Shown here piece after piece: positions 39,061-51,124 of a stretch of 64,000 nt of DNA. This DNA is from Polytrichum commune (Eukaryota; Streptophyta; Polytrichopsida; Polytrichales; Polytrichaceae), in the NCBI GenBank assembly GCA_950295325.1, contig OX485805.1, positions 4,898,501 to 4,962,500 on the forward strand, in the 5' to 3' direction. The stretch's first letter is position 1; the number at the start of each line of letters is the position of its first letter. Both the position numbers and the translations under genes were made by a program. The notes under the pieces were generated by a model. That model searched no databases and was not told the DNA's origin. It was given only the letters and a program-made list of their open reading frames with translations.

Positions 39061-40309
39061 GAGTCCGTTGCCACTCAATCATACCATAGACCTGCAAAAT
39101 GTCCCAAATAACTCGATGCATATAAGAAATTATAGCGAGAAGGGTTGTGCATATTGGAACATTCTTTGTTAGCCAAAGTTGACACCATAAAAATGGAGGT
39201 CACATTGTATTTAGCCAAGATCAACCACATAGCATTCATATATTGGGGCAATTATTGTCATCTTGATGAATGTCATTCAAAACATTCTTGAGCTCTTCAA
39301 CTCTTAACTTATGCGTCGTGAAAAACTATGTTTACCTCTTCAAGGGTGACCATGGGTCATCGATTGGCCAAGAACAATAAAAATAAATAAATAGATGCAT
39401 CCTTTTCTCTTTGCACCCACTTATTGTAAGATATGAAACACACAATTAATGCCACACGATTAGCAAATCTGAATTGTGTTTGTAGCCATTTGCCTTGTAA
39501 TCTTTGGTGCTCATATGAAGAACTTATTCATTACCAATGTGAAGATACTCATGCTCATTAAGTGATCATATAGGTCCAGGATGATGTCAATCATTGAACC
39601 TAGAATGGTTAGCATATTTTGAGTACATAAATGCAATCTATTTCAAACACATGTTTTTTTGGTACTACACTGCTTCTGTTATTTAGTACCACTTACTATT
39701 TGGAGTTACACATTCCTATATATTTTACAATTCATATTATATTTTACCAAGTAAAGATGTTAATGTTCTATAACGTTCAAACAACCAATTCGACCTTTGT
39801 TCGAATTTAGGCACGTCTACTTTAGTGGGCTTTCCATACTTGTACATTGATTGTACCTTTCATGGTAGCACAAACAAAAGTCCACGTGTCACCATTTCCT
39901 TACAAGGTAACCCACTCAAATATATCCAAAGCTTATGATCTCTTTACTATGGCATTTCCCTTTTTCTTCTTCACACGGCATTGGCATCTACACTTGGTAC
40001 AAGCACTCTTATAAGGTCTCCAAATGTGTATGTGGAGGTCCACAATTCTTCATACGTTTTCAACGCAAACACGTTCCTCATGTCTTATCCCACGTACATG
40101 CTTTGTAGGTAGCATCCAAGACTTGGGCGGCGCCACAAAGTTGTACAATTCAAATCTTTGTAGCCATAGCAATGCATTTTGTTGTTTCTACTTTAAAACA
40201 TTTCCATGGCGACTCGTATCTTGATAAGAGACATCATCGACAAATGTATCGTAACTTGTCAGCAAAGAGGATTGCTCTTTACATGTCCAGTCACTTTAAG
40301 CGTACGAGT

Positions 40310-40457
40310 CATAACATTATTTAGATCCATAACAATGGTACGTGGGATTGACATTATTCAATGGAATATTCTTGTATATTATGTCTAAATGTGGGAAATG
40401 TTCAGTGGAATATTGTCAGTCCCACAAAACACTATTATGGATATGAATAATGTTATG
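40310..40457. mobile_element. CATAAC-type MITE, 148 bp
   Basis: The ends CATAACATTATTTAGATCC and GGATATGAATAATGTTATG are inverted copies, and the inverted similarity runs on for about 45 bp through 'acaatggtacgtgggat' and 'gtcccacaaaacac', so the whole element can fold. A homologue of nearly equal length lies at 52,245-52,391 and a half copy at 13,091-13,168. The target duplication is unclear. Confidence 0.6.
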
Positions 40458-43400
40458 GTCCCGGGATATTGACATGCATCACTAAAGAACTGTCTTACAT
40501 TGTTTAAAATTCTGCAAATGTGCCACAATGATAGAATAGTGTCTTTCTCCTCACCGACAGGAGACAATTGCTTAGAACTCGTATGATAGTAGTAAATTAA
40601 CTGATTTAGAATACAAGTTGCTTACCACACATGGTGGGACCCATCTATTGCATGAAAATTACATTCATTCACTTGGATTGCCAAAAAAACTTTGAAAACC
40701 AATGATGGTCCAATAATTTCCTTTATATTTGTAGTGGGGCGGAGTTGCTTGGATATATGGTCCCCATTCCGAGCACCAAGCATCTCCCTTGTTATGAATG
40801 CTCTTCCGAGAGTCATGGTGAACTAGAGTTCACTAAAGCCTAAAGTGCATTCCACTTCCAAGTCACATCTCCCATTCTTGATCATTCCCAATCTCGTTTT
40901 AAATTCCAACATGCCCATGATCACCTAAAGCTTCTCATTCGTGCACACATGTGCATAATTTAATATTCACGACTCCCTCACGAAGGCCGTTACCGTCTTT
41001 ACTTGGATAGTAGAAAATCAAAATTATGTTAGTGGCTTCTTGTTCTTGTAGTCCTTGTCACCGTCGTAGTATAACACTCTAGTTTCTAGGATGTAGGTTT
41101 CTTTATTTCGTCAAAAGGTCGCAAGGGTGATGAATTCTATTCAAAAAGTACTTTTGTGGCCGCCGAAAGTTATCTATTGAATCAACTCTATTTGCAAGCT
41201 AGAATGTAAATGATTCATGGCATGTCAAATGGAGACTTAATATTTGAATGACATGCAAGTAGTTAGTAGTTGTTGAGAATAAATAGTACGACCGAAAAAT
41301 AATCCTATGAACATTCCTATATTGTTTCTTAGTTAAACAAATGCTATCAAATAACAATACTAGAACAATAGCTATTAACGAATGATGTTTCTATTGCAAT
41401 GGTGTAGAGATTCAACAATGTAAAGGACAAAATGTGGACCATGTATGGGGAAGGACTTCTTTAGTCTTTACAAAAAAAAGAAAAAAGAAAAAAAGAAAGA
41501 AGAAAAAAAGAAAGAGAAAAACCAAAAAATAGGATTGTTAGTTATGAATGTTGGGATTTTTTTGTTTATTTTTTCTTACGTTCCTTATGTGAAAAGGTAA
41601 AGTTTTGTGATAGTTCCAATATACAACTTATTTGTTTGGGGAACTTTCATAATATGAGTGATCAATTATACTATAAACTTGATCCTACCCTTATACTTTT
41701 ATTGCCATTTCATTTTTTAGACTCTAGATGTAGACCATAATGTAAACTCCTTGCATAACATTACTCAACACTCCTAAATAAAAGAAGATTGGACCATTGA
41801 CAAACACCATCCGTGGCACCCCCGCCATAACACCTCCCATTCTTTGTGCCCCCCCCCTTTCCCCCCAATTACACGGAGCCCACCAAAAGGAATGCAATGC
41901 ACATTGTCATGCATCATGTATACCCATGATCAGTACAAGGAGAATAAATTCACATTCACGTTAGTGCATAATAGCGACGTTTCTTTTCTTTTCTTTAATC
42001 AACTCTATGCACTTGAAGTCTCACATAATGAATGCTTCTCAATCACCAATACCATGATGTTAAATATTCTTTGAACTTAGTACGAATGTAGTGTCAACTT
42101 TTTTGCTTCCTCTTTTTGTTACTCTTTGAGACAAAAGGCCAACAAGCCTATGCCAAGTATGAATTAAAAAGAAACATATGTGTCCACCCAAAGGGGACGC
42201 AAAGCCCCTCAAGTGTGCCACACCACTGTATAATGAAAGGAACCAAATAGACCAAAGGATCCAAACACTACAAACAACCCACCAAGCCACCAACCAAGGA
42301 CATCCTCCAAATCACTGCCACAAATCACCAAGAAAAACTTATCACCAAAGCCACCGGAAGAAGCGCCTCATGCTAATGCCGATGAAGCTTCCAATTTCAT
42401 TGTATCACGAGATTGTCCTTGCAACAAAGAATACCTTTAGCTCCACTAGTTCGGTCAAGACCTTTCAAGATTACCTTAGTCAAGAAGGGGCTAATGTTTA
42501 CATACTTAATGACCCTAGCCCAAACCATTTGGGCATACACGATGATGCACTCATCCCAATTTGAGGTATTGAACTTTGAATTTGTGTTGTTGGGTGTGGT
42601 CAAAGTCGTGGTCGTTTCTCTCGAATTGCATAGTCCATAAGGTGATGCGAAAGGTAGTTGTAGTTTGCACTGCAATCTTTTTGAATGATTTCATTAGATC
42701 CACAACAAACAACGTTAAAAGAAACCACAAGGTGGGTGACATATATAATTGCAAATTATCAATTTGTTGACCAAGTTAAATCTCATAGACCTCCAATAAC
42801 CTAACTTCTTAAAGATTTTAGTGAACGCAATAATATGCCACCAACCACTACCATAATAATAATTTTAAGCATCCATATTAGGTGTTTGACATTGAATCAA
42901 CAAATAATTAGACATTGAGAAATAGTGTTGTCAACACATTTTAAGATTGTTAGTTCCACAAAAATTGAAGTGAAAATAAATATAAACACATAGAAGTAAG
43001 TCGTGCAAGACTATTCAAGACTTTCAATTTAATGCATTATTAGAGTTATTTAGAAAGTGAAACAGATGCAACCATGGATTTGCTCCAAAACCCCGAGTTT
43101 ATGAGACTCTATGAGTCACCCAAGTTTTCTTAATGCTTAAATTATTATAGGCAAAGAGCGACGCCGGGCTATTCAAAAGCTTGTCCTATTGGGACAGGTG
43201 GGCCAGGCTAGCCTTGCATAGACCAATCTAGGGTTTAGGTTAACATGTCTCATGCGCATGTGGACATATGTTAGATTCTAAATTCTCCCAAAGTTTCAGA
43301 TGTAGAAAGAGGAAGTCCCAAAACTTCCACCCAACTTTTCAAAGTTGGCTTCGATACACAATGAGCTAACAATCTCTCAATATATTTTTTCTCAAAGAAG

Positions 43401-46400
43401 GATCAAACACATGGTTTCATCCCTCTTTAAGCGACTTTACAAATAACTCCATTATGGCCATAATTTGAGTACACACGTGTGCTTTCGACATGCACCATGC
43501 CCCAAGAACAATCTAACATGCACTAATTCTCCCATACAATTGAGAATATTGGAATCAAACATGCAACAAGGCTCGTGTGTGTGTGTATATATAGAAGGTT
43601 ATCGTAACGTTCACCAAGTTGGAGCCTATTATTGATATCAACAATATCAACGTGAGAGGTGAATCTTGAAGGGACTTGTGGGCTCAATTAAAATGTGCAC
43701 ATGGGCTTTGACCAAGGCTCGGGAGGTGTTACAAACACGAACGATTCAAGGCTAATTTGGGGCCTTTTTATACTCAACTCCATAAACGGGGCATGCATTA
43801 CGGTTTCGAGGGGTTAATTCTCTAGCCCCTTATCCAGTAGCTCAGTAGTTGAGGAACTGCTCACAAATGGCCTATTCCTTTGCCAAGGGGAGCTTTCTAA
43901 ATCCATACGGAGACGACTCTTGTCGCCACATCCATCCACAAGTGGATGGGTTGGATGGATGAATGGATGGATTACATCATGTGTGGATGAAAGGACCCGA
44001 CACGCACTCTCGGAGGCCGATGGAACATTTTAGTATATACCAATCTCCTAACCTTTAACTTGATAGGTAGTTATTAATTTTGCTTCGTTTCATTTACCTT
44101 GCAAAAAAAAATTGGGTGGGGTTTCGTGTTCTCTCTTCCCAAGGAAGAGAGGCTCGATTCAACATGGATATTTATCACGGCTGAAAGTGTTCATGTCTAT
44201 AACTTTCAAGTAACCATTTTAGGCTTGTTTCTATAAGTAACTTCTATTCCCCAAGGATCTCAAGGTGTCCGTTATATCGCCTAGTTATTGTCTTGAAAAT
44301 CACACTATCTATCATAATAAGGGACACACATAGATTGAGGTTAAGCCCATGCACAACTCACCTCATTGTTAAGCCTAATCCTTGGGATAAAAAAATTTAT
44401 AAAAAAATTACACACACACACACACACATGGGCAATAAATATAAATAAATAACCAAAGTTGGGCAATCCGATGTGAATTGAGCCTGTTGGCCTTACCCTG
44501 CTCAATAAACCTCTTGATGCAGGGTGGGGTTTACTGCCTACTTTGCAGTGAGTGGGCTCTTGGATTCCTACTTATCTAGCTAGTTTTTTTTTCCGTCAAG
44601 TAGAAAGAAAAATTCACAGCGGAAATTGAATTGCCAACCACTTCATTCGGAAATGGGTACCTCTCCACTATCACCCAGTAGTTTAGGGCCATCTCGGTAA
44701 TTTAGGGTCACACACGAGCATGTATGATGCCACACAATCCTACCAAAATCCACCTTGAAAGTGCCATGAGTAGGTTCAACTACTCCCGACATCTCCTTAC
44801 ATTGGTTGGATGGCCCCATGTAACTCTTGTGTATCATGTATTTCACATGGGAACTCCCTCAAAGTAGAAACCAAACATTTCGGCTCAATACCATTCTACA
44901 CATTTGTCACACTACACTTCAAATGTTGTAAATAGTGTCACCGATTCTATTTGTCTTGCTCAATGCTATTTGCAAACCGTCCATGTAGTGTCACCAACAC
45001 TAAATTTAAACCTAAGATTATTTGTCATTGCTTGTAAAAAAAATTAAAAATGGACATTCTAGATTTACAAAGCTTGCAATTACTTATCACTTATTATGTT
45101 TTTCCATCCAAAAATCAATCATCCATGACAATATTTTGTTACGGACATGTTAGGATGCATTATAAACCAAAAGTGGATGAACTAAAAGTAAGATGGGACG
45201 TCATTACTTGTAAACTTATTCATAAGAAGTGCCATTAGAAAAGTTACCACTGTGACATAAAGTACCATATAACACTAAATACAATATTTAGTGTAGCTTT
45301 ATTGAAGAGGTTGTGTCATACTTCACTTTCTCACTTAGTAAATTTAAGTATACCTTCTCTAAGTGTTACCTCTATAAGTGTTATTTGCCATAAGTGTTAC
45401 ACTTTTCATAATTCCCTTGAAAAATACACTAGTAAGTGTTATCGGTTACTCTACTATTTAAAAAAATCACTTCTCTCTTTGTTAATTTATGTTGCATAAT
45501 TTTTATTTACACCAAATCCATGAAACATATTCTCTGATGATGTGAATTTACGACAACTACTCTAAGTGACAATGTTGGAGGGTGGTGGAGAGCGAGCCTC
45601 ACCAATTTGATTATCCAAAGTGATTCACATGTACCCCTTTCATTAGGGTGGTGGGGAGTTCTACTGTTGAGTCTCCTCCCCCTTAAAAAAAATGGATACT
45701 TAAGAATTTGTTTGTTGAGTCATTGGTATGTCTATCAATGTCTATTTCTTTATCTTGGTATCTCTTTTAAATACATTCATTCTTGCACATGTGTTAAGTG
45801 TCATTCACTTGGTTTGTTGTATACTCCAATCAAGTATTGCAAGTGCAACTTACCAATAGAATCTTACATAGACCTTGATTATGTTCCAAGTGAAAAAAAC
45901 ATCTTAAATATACTTGGTAATTAGCCCAACTCTCTCCCTCTCTCTCTACTCTCGGCTAATAGCCAGTGAAGTAACGGCATTTGCCCAGACGATGGCCCCT
46001 CTCTGTAATCTCTTTGTCAACATCTTTCGGTAAAGGCTATTGTCCTCTCGGTTGGCTACTAAGCATCCCTCGGGGTTCTCTCAACCCTCTCTCAAGACTA
46101 TGGCTCTCAACTTTCTGTACTTGGCCAATTGCATGCACTCACTGCTCTCGGCCAATATGCCTAAATCTAAGATCATCGCTCACAGAGCCCTTTCATCACT
46201 TGCCTTCTTTTCGACAAGCTAATCGTCACCCATCAAGTCTCTTCTCTTACTACTTGCCCTTGTTGGTTTCTCTAAAAGCTATTCAACGCCTTCGACACTG
46301 GCCTACTATCCAAGACCTCTTGTCTCTGACATTGCAACCTCTCAAGTCTCCACTGCACTCTCTTGCCAGCTTGCCAACACTCTTCATCACTCTTCCGACC

Positions 46401-47640
46401 ACTGCCCTTTCTTTCACTCTTGGCAATTAATCCTCATTTGCTACATCAGATTGAGAGAAGTCTCTTTCATGCTTATGGCCATATTCAAACTTTGGCCATT
46501 GCTAATACTCCGACATTACACTAAAAAATCCTTTGTCCTCTTGGCTATGGATACGTTTATTTCATGCTCACAGGTATTGCCAAAAATCACACAAGACAAT
46601 TCTTTCATTCATAAATATCAATTAACAACAATCAAACTTCCAGTTCAAAGACAATTGCAATCAACAATTTGTTTACTCCTCACTGTCGAAGCTTTCAAGT
46701 TAACTCAGAGCCCGAATCACTCGGCTCTTTCTCATGATTCTACTTCCACCACCTATTGCTTGGCATTGCCTATCGCTAAGAGTTCAACCTCAATCATTGA
46801 GTGCTCGAACTTCCTATCAGCCTATTGCTTCTACGTGGAGACTACGTCTGATACTACAATGGTAAATAGCTTGTCTCCTACGTTAAAAGTCTCCTCCTTA
46901 TCATCGAGGGAGGGGACTAGGTGGTTAGCAGTCGTAACCACTTCCTAACGGCAATCGCCCTCACCAGCCACTATGGCTAACCTCCAACTGCCAATCGCCG
47001 GATGAAAGACGTTAGAATTCAAAAATGGCCCTATTCATACAGGCGATGCCCAAAAATGGTTCTACAAGAACCAACACAACCTAAAGGGAAAATCAAGAGA
47101 GAATGCCCATCTTAGGCCTAACCTTCCATGTTAACCACTAAGTTGCTATGAGTCACGATAAGACCTTTGACCCCATATTGAATCAAATTTATTAAGGACA
47201 ACTTAGTAAGCAATGTCCGGGGATTGTTGAAGTGTGCGTTATTATAACTTGTGTGTTCAACAATTGTCAACATGAAGGACGTGCCTTAAGGTATACAACC
47301 CTCATGGCTACGGTTTGGGTAAAACCATACACCCCTATAGTTTTATGGCACCTCAATCACACTAAAAAAAATCCAGATTTTCTTATACTAATTTCAAGGT
47401 CAAATATAAATTTCAAAACTAAAAAAATGAGATATAAGGAAAAAAATAAATTTCTCATCCTCAACTTACATGGTTACTACATAATCTTGGTCTAACCTTA
47501 CTTAATGCATAGTTTACTATTCCTCACATTATTTGGACCATAGACTTTTCACGTAAAAGGAGACCCTAACCTACACATTACCTCCATTTGCACCCCAAAT
47601 GTAACGATTTTGAGACTCGGTTTAGTATCTCAATCCCAAT
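40458..47640. other. Gene-free repeat-rich stretch
   Basis: No exon chain or intact element recognised. Observed items follow. An A/G-rich tract lies at 41,471-41,525. Around 43,935-43,975 there are 'ggatggat' simple repeats. A (CA)n run lies near 44,410-44,428. At 45,262-45,297 'cactaaatacaatatttagtg' is an inverted pair like those of the 49.4-kb element. Between 45,920 and 46,960 the plus strand is pyrimidine-rich and resembles in style the putative LTR at 27.4-29.8 kb; open frames there (for example 46,451-46,948) are compositional. A repeat shared with 38.9 kb lies at 47,085-47,225. Confidence 0.4.
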
Positions 47641-47689
47641 CTACATAAAATACACTCTATTTATAGAGTATGCAAGGCTATCAACGGGG

Positions 47690-47930
47690 AGATCCGACTA
47701 CCGGTTTAAAAATGAGCCGGTTGAGTTTGAAAAATAACCGGTTCAAATTCAAAGACTTTAGGCAAATTGCCAATCATTTAAGAGGGATTTATAGAATGCA
47801 CATTTTTATTTTTTGATAGGGAACCCATAAGATCTTTCAACACGTAATTAACCGGTTGGACTTGGAAACTCTTGGATCGCCGTCAAGTTTGCCCAAAAAA
47901 ATCACCTGGTCATTAATGTTGCAAGGGGGG
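47690..47930 (-). mobile_element. ACCGGTT-rich repeat, inverted copy
   Basis: Read on the minus strand, this has 'gtttccaagtccaaccggtt', 'acgtgttgaaagatctt', 'gaaccggttatttttcaaac' and 'tcaaccggct', matching 13,185-13,390 in order. The plus-strand left end is 'cggggagatccgactaccgg', the counterpart of 'ccggtcggttctccccgg' next to the methyltransferase gene. Confidence 0.55.
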
Positions 47931-48736
47931 GTTTAACGGTGACTCGTGAGCCTCTCAAATGCACTTCACAAGGCGCTTGAACACCCACTTCCACACCCCA
48001 AAAACCCATGGAGCGTGGCCCAAGTAGTGTGAGGGATCGTTTAGGGTTTATGCGGTTTGAGCACATGGGCCTTCCCCAAATCCATCCAAAAGAGTATGCC
48101 CGCCACACGACTACCTCAATTGCTCTCCGGCCTTTTGGGCTTTGTACCAAGAGAGCAATAGTGGCCCATATGTTGCCAAGTGGAGTAGGATGTCTTGGCC
48201 ACCTTGGATCTCCATGCATGGTGGAAGCCAATCCACAAAGACCGCATCATGCGCCTTCATTCAAGCCTCTCACCCGCTAGAGCCCCACGGCTTCCCTTGG
48301 AATGAGAAGCCACCATGGAGCCACGTCATGTCTTCATCCGTTCACCCCCCCCCCCCCCTTCCCTCCCCCAACACACACCCCCAGATGGAGATTCTATAAT
48401 GTTTCTCGTCAGTTTCATTTTAAGTCCCTGAAACCCCTGATTCTAAATCTTAAATCCTACAAAAAAAATTCGTGTGTTTTATTCCTATAGTAACCAGCGT
48501 TAAAAATAGTGGTGAATGTTGATAGTTTAGCGTGGGGCAAGCTTGTTGCACATATCCGTGTAGTTTATCCTAGTGTCAATGTTTCAAATCATCGCGACAC
48601 AAATCTATGTTAAATAAAATGGTAACCCCTCTTTCGGTTGTCGGGCCAGGCTAAAACTGGTCCAAGGCAAGGTTCTTTGCAAATGCTCTAATTTTCTCAA
48701 GTTGATGTGTGATTTATATATAACGGAGCTTGTGGT

Positions 48737-49264
48737 ATAGGAGGCATAACACCATATGTCGCATCATGGTTGACTGTGACACGGGGAGGTCACTTCATTG
48801 TCAAGTTGACACCACGTGCGGACAAAGTTTGCTACCCCTATATTACATGCCATAAATAATTTTAAATTTTATGATATTTTTTGTACATATACATAACCAT
48901 TGATAGTATCTTTTGTATATTTTTTTGAAATTTTTAGTCATCTTTGTTTTTTTAGTAAATTTTTTAGTTCAATTATGTGTCATTCTAGTTAGAAACGGTA
49001 TGTTTTATGAAAAAAACAAATCATCAAATTTAGTTACCACTTTTAACTATGTCATAGGAACTGTGTATATCTACTCATGAAAAAAAATTGATAAAATTTT
49101 GACCCATTTTGGTGGTGCAACTTACCAAAAGAAGATTTTTTTTGGTCGCACGTGGTGTTCAACTTGACAATGGAGTGATCCCCCCATGAACTGTGATCAA
49201 CATACGGCTAACGGGCTCACATTCGTGCTGGTACTTGGATACGGGCGTTACTTTTATTTTATTG
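48737..49264 (+). mobile_element. Short retroposon (hairpin family, copy 2), split by a hAT MITE
   Basis: The body is 48,737-48,779 plus 49,197-49,264 (111 bp once the MITE and one 8-bp duplication are removed). It has the hairpin GTTGA-CTGTGA-TCAAC, then ACGGGCTCACATTCGTGC, then ACGGGCGTTACTTTTATTTT and a T-rich end. The flanks tataacggagctTgtggt (48,719-48,736) and tataacggagctCgtggt (49,265-49,282) form an 18-bp target duplication with one mismatch. A long duplication plus a T-rich 3' tail indicates target-primed insertion by LINE machinery. Confidence 0.7.
48780..49188. mobile_element. hAT-like MITE (409 bp) nested in the retroposon
   Basis: It is nearly identical to, and the same length as, the element at 38,007-38,415. 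It starts CACGGGGAGGTCACTTCATT and ends GGAGTGATCCCCCCATG. The flanks gactgtga (48,772-48,779) and aactgtga (49,189-49,196) are an 8-bp duplication with one change. It splits the loop and 3' stem of the retroposon hairpin, so it is the younger insertion. Confidence 0.88.
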
Positions 49265-49277
49265 TATAACGGAGCTC

Positions 49278-49301
49278 GTGGTGGTGGTGGTGGTGGTGGT
49301 G
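49278..49301. repeat. (GTG)8 microsatellite
   Basis: A trinucleotide run starts inside the right target duplication of the retroposon at 48,737-49,264. Confidence 0.9.
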
Positions 49302-49444
49302 CTAGGAGTCTATGAAAGATGGACACATGCTCAACTAGCTTTCAAAAGAAAGAAGGCCACATGCCAAAATTCTATACCAAAAGAAAGGAAATAAATGTAG
49401 AAAAAGTTGGGGACCGATAGCCCACCCGCACCTACTGTGTACGC

Positions 49445-49773
49445 CACTACACTAAATAGGATATTTAGTGCTTGATACACTAAATATGAAAGCATACACT
49501 AAATATTGATAACCCTATGAAAGTAAGTAACATTAAATGTAAACTCAAACACTAAATGTCAACTATGGTAATATGTGGAAGTTACATGTTTGAATTTAGT
49601 GTCAGTAAGGATGTGAAAAGAAAGGATATAATAAGGGATATGGCAGTATGGAAGGTAGCGGCACATTTGTGTTTAACACTAGTTGTCAAAGAATTGAAAA
49701 TTAGTGTTGAGCAGGGTAGGATAATAACAACACTAAATATAGTTAAACACTAAATAACCTATGTAGTGTAGTG
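49445..49773. mobile_element. CACTA-like short element with ACACTAAATA subterminal repeats (329 bp)
   Basis: The left end CACTACACTAAATAGG is inverted at the right end as CCTATGTAGTGTAGTG. Between them 'acactaaata' recurs many times in both orientations near the ends, as in CACTA-type subterminal repeats. No 3-bp target duplication is evident, so the superfamily call is tentative. Related pairs 'actaaat...atttagtg' occur at about 19,963-19,985 and 45,262-45,297. Confidence 0.5.
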
Positions 49774-50266
49774 AACGGGTTTTACCACCACTAATTACAT
49801 CCAGTGGCTCTCATTGGCTAAATTGGAGCTATAAGTGGCCCTTGCTAGTAGGAGCCGTTCACTGGTTGCTCATGCTAGTAAGCGTGGGCATGCTATAGCT
49901 TACAAGTGCAAAAGGTGGGCATGATGGGGGAAGCCAAGGGGATGTGGCGGGCATGGAGTTAAGTTGGCAACATGGCATGGGCAATATAAGACAAAGTAAG
50001 ACAAATTTAATTAAAAAGGGAAAGAAAAATAAAATCATGTCATGCTTTCTAAAAACGCTTCATGTGGACATAACGGTGGTCATGGGGGATTAGAAGCATG
50101 GACATAGACAAACATGCATATGACATGTGCACGCATGCATGGGCATGTGATTGCATACATGTATGGGGTTGGATTCATATGAGAGATTGATTCATATGCA
50201 CTAGTGCAACAAACCCAGACAACACATGTCCAAACTAGTGGATATACAATTAAATAAAAGTTATGA

Positions 50267-50391
50267 CTTGTCGAGAAGAAGTCTATGGGCGATGAAAGTA
50301 GCTTCTAGCTTCTGGTGAGGCCACGTTGCCTGTGCTTTCTTGACCGTCGGATTTGACCGATGTAACCCTCCTCCCCTGATCTCCTCCGTCC
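50267..50391. repeat. Second copy of the 125-bp segment at 11,281-11,405
   Basis: About 92 percent of positions are identical by eye, with abrupt ends on both sides. The copy sits in AT-rich sequence and is not bounded by recognisable TIRs. See the first copy for details. Confidence 0.6.
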
Positions 50392-51124
50392 ACTGCTTGT
50401 AAACCCTATGTCACTGTGAGGCCAGGTGGACACCAATTTAAGCTAGTATGAGAAATTAATGGGCTACATAGTTTGTTTAATTTATTTCATTGGAAACTCG
50501 TAGAGGCATATGTGTTGTCTAACAACTTTGAGTTTTTTTTTTTTTTTCATCTTGCAATTAGAACTTTAATGTTGTATTACCATGCAGCAGAAATACTAGA
50601 TCAATTGAACATAGTATAATTTTTAAAATAAAATAAAATAAAATAATAAATATTTATGTAAAACTAAACTAAAAAATAAAACTCTGCAATGAAGCAGTGG
50701 TCATGGGAACGGTATGGGTCTCTGGGGGAAATTTCCTCCACAATTCACATTTTGGTCAAATGAAGAACAAAAACTTGGAGTGGATGTCACAATTGCATGA
50801 ATTTCTTGGCAATTTGTGGACCAGTCTGGGCTTATTAAGAACCATTCAAGCCACTCCTAATGAGCATTGTACATAAATTTCTCTAATGTTCCATTTAGGG
50901 TTATGCTCACCAACACACCCTAACCTCCATAATGTCACCCTCTGTAATGTCACTCCCTCTCTTATATCCCAAACCCCTAGGCAATGAATGTGCTCAATAT
51001 AAATCGCCCTCCTTGTTGTCACATTTCCCTCTCTTATATCATGAGTTTTGATTCAAAATATTTCACCAAAGAATTCAAACCACACGCTTACACGCATCAC
51101 GTTGTCATCATTGTCATTATTGGA

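Noticed and set aside
43843-43905. tRNA-like A box 'tagctcagtagttgagg'
   Set aside because: No B box at the proper distance and no cloverleaf could be drawn, so neither a tRNA gene nor a tRNA-derived SINE is supported.
45981-46948. Open frames of 149 and 165 codons
   Set aside because: Compositional: CT-rich DNA gives Ser/Leu/Pro-rich peptides in two frames, with no family resemblance and no exon structure.
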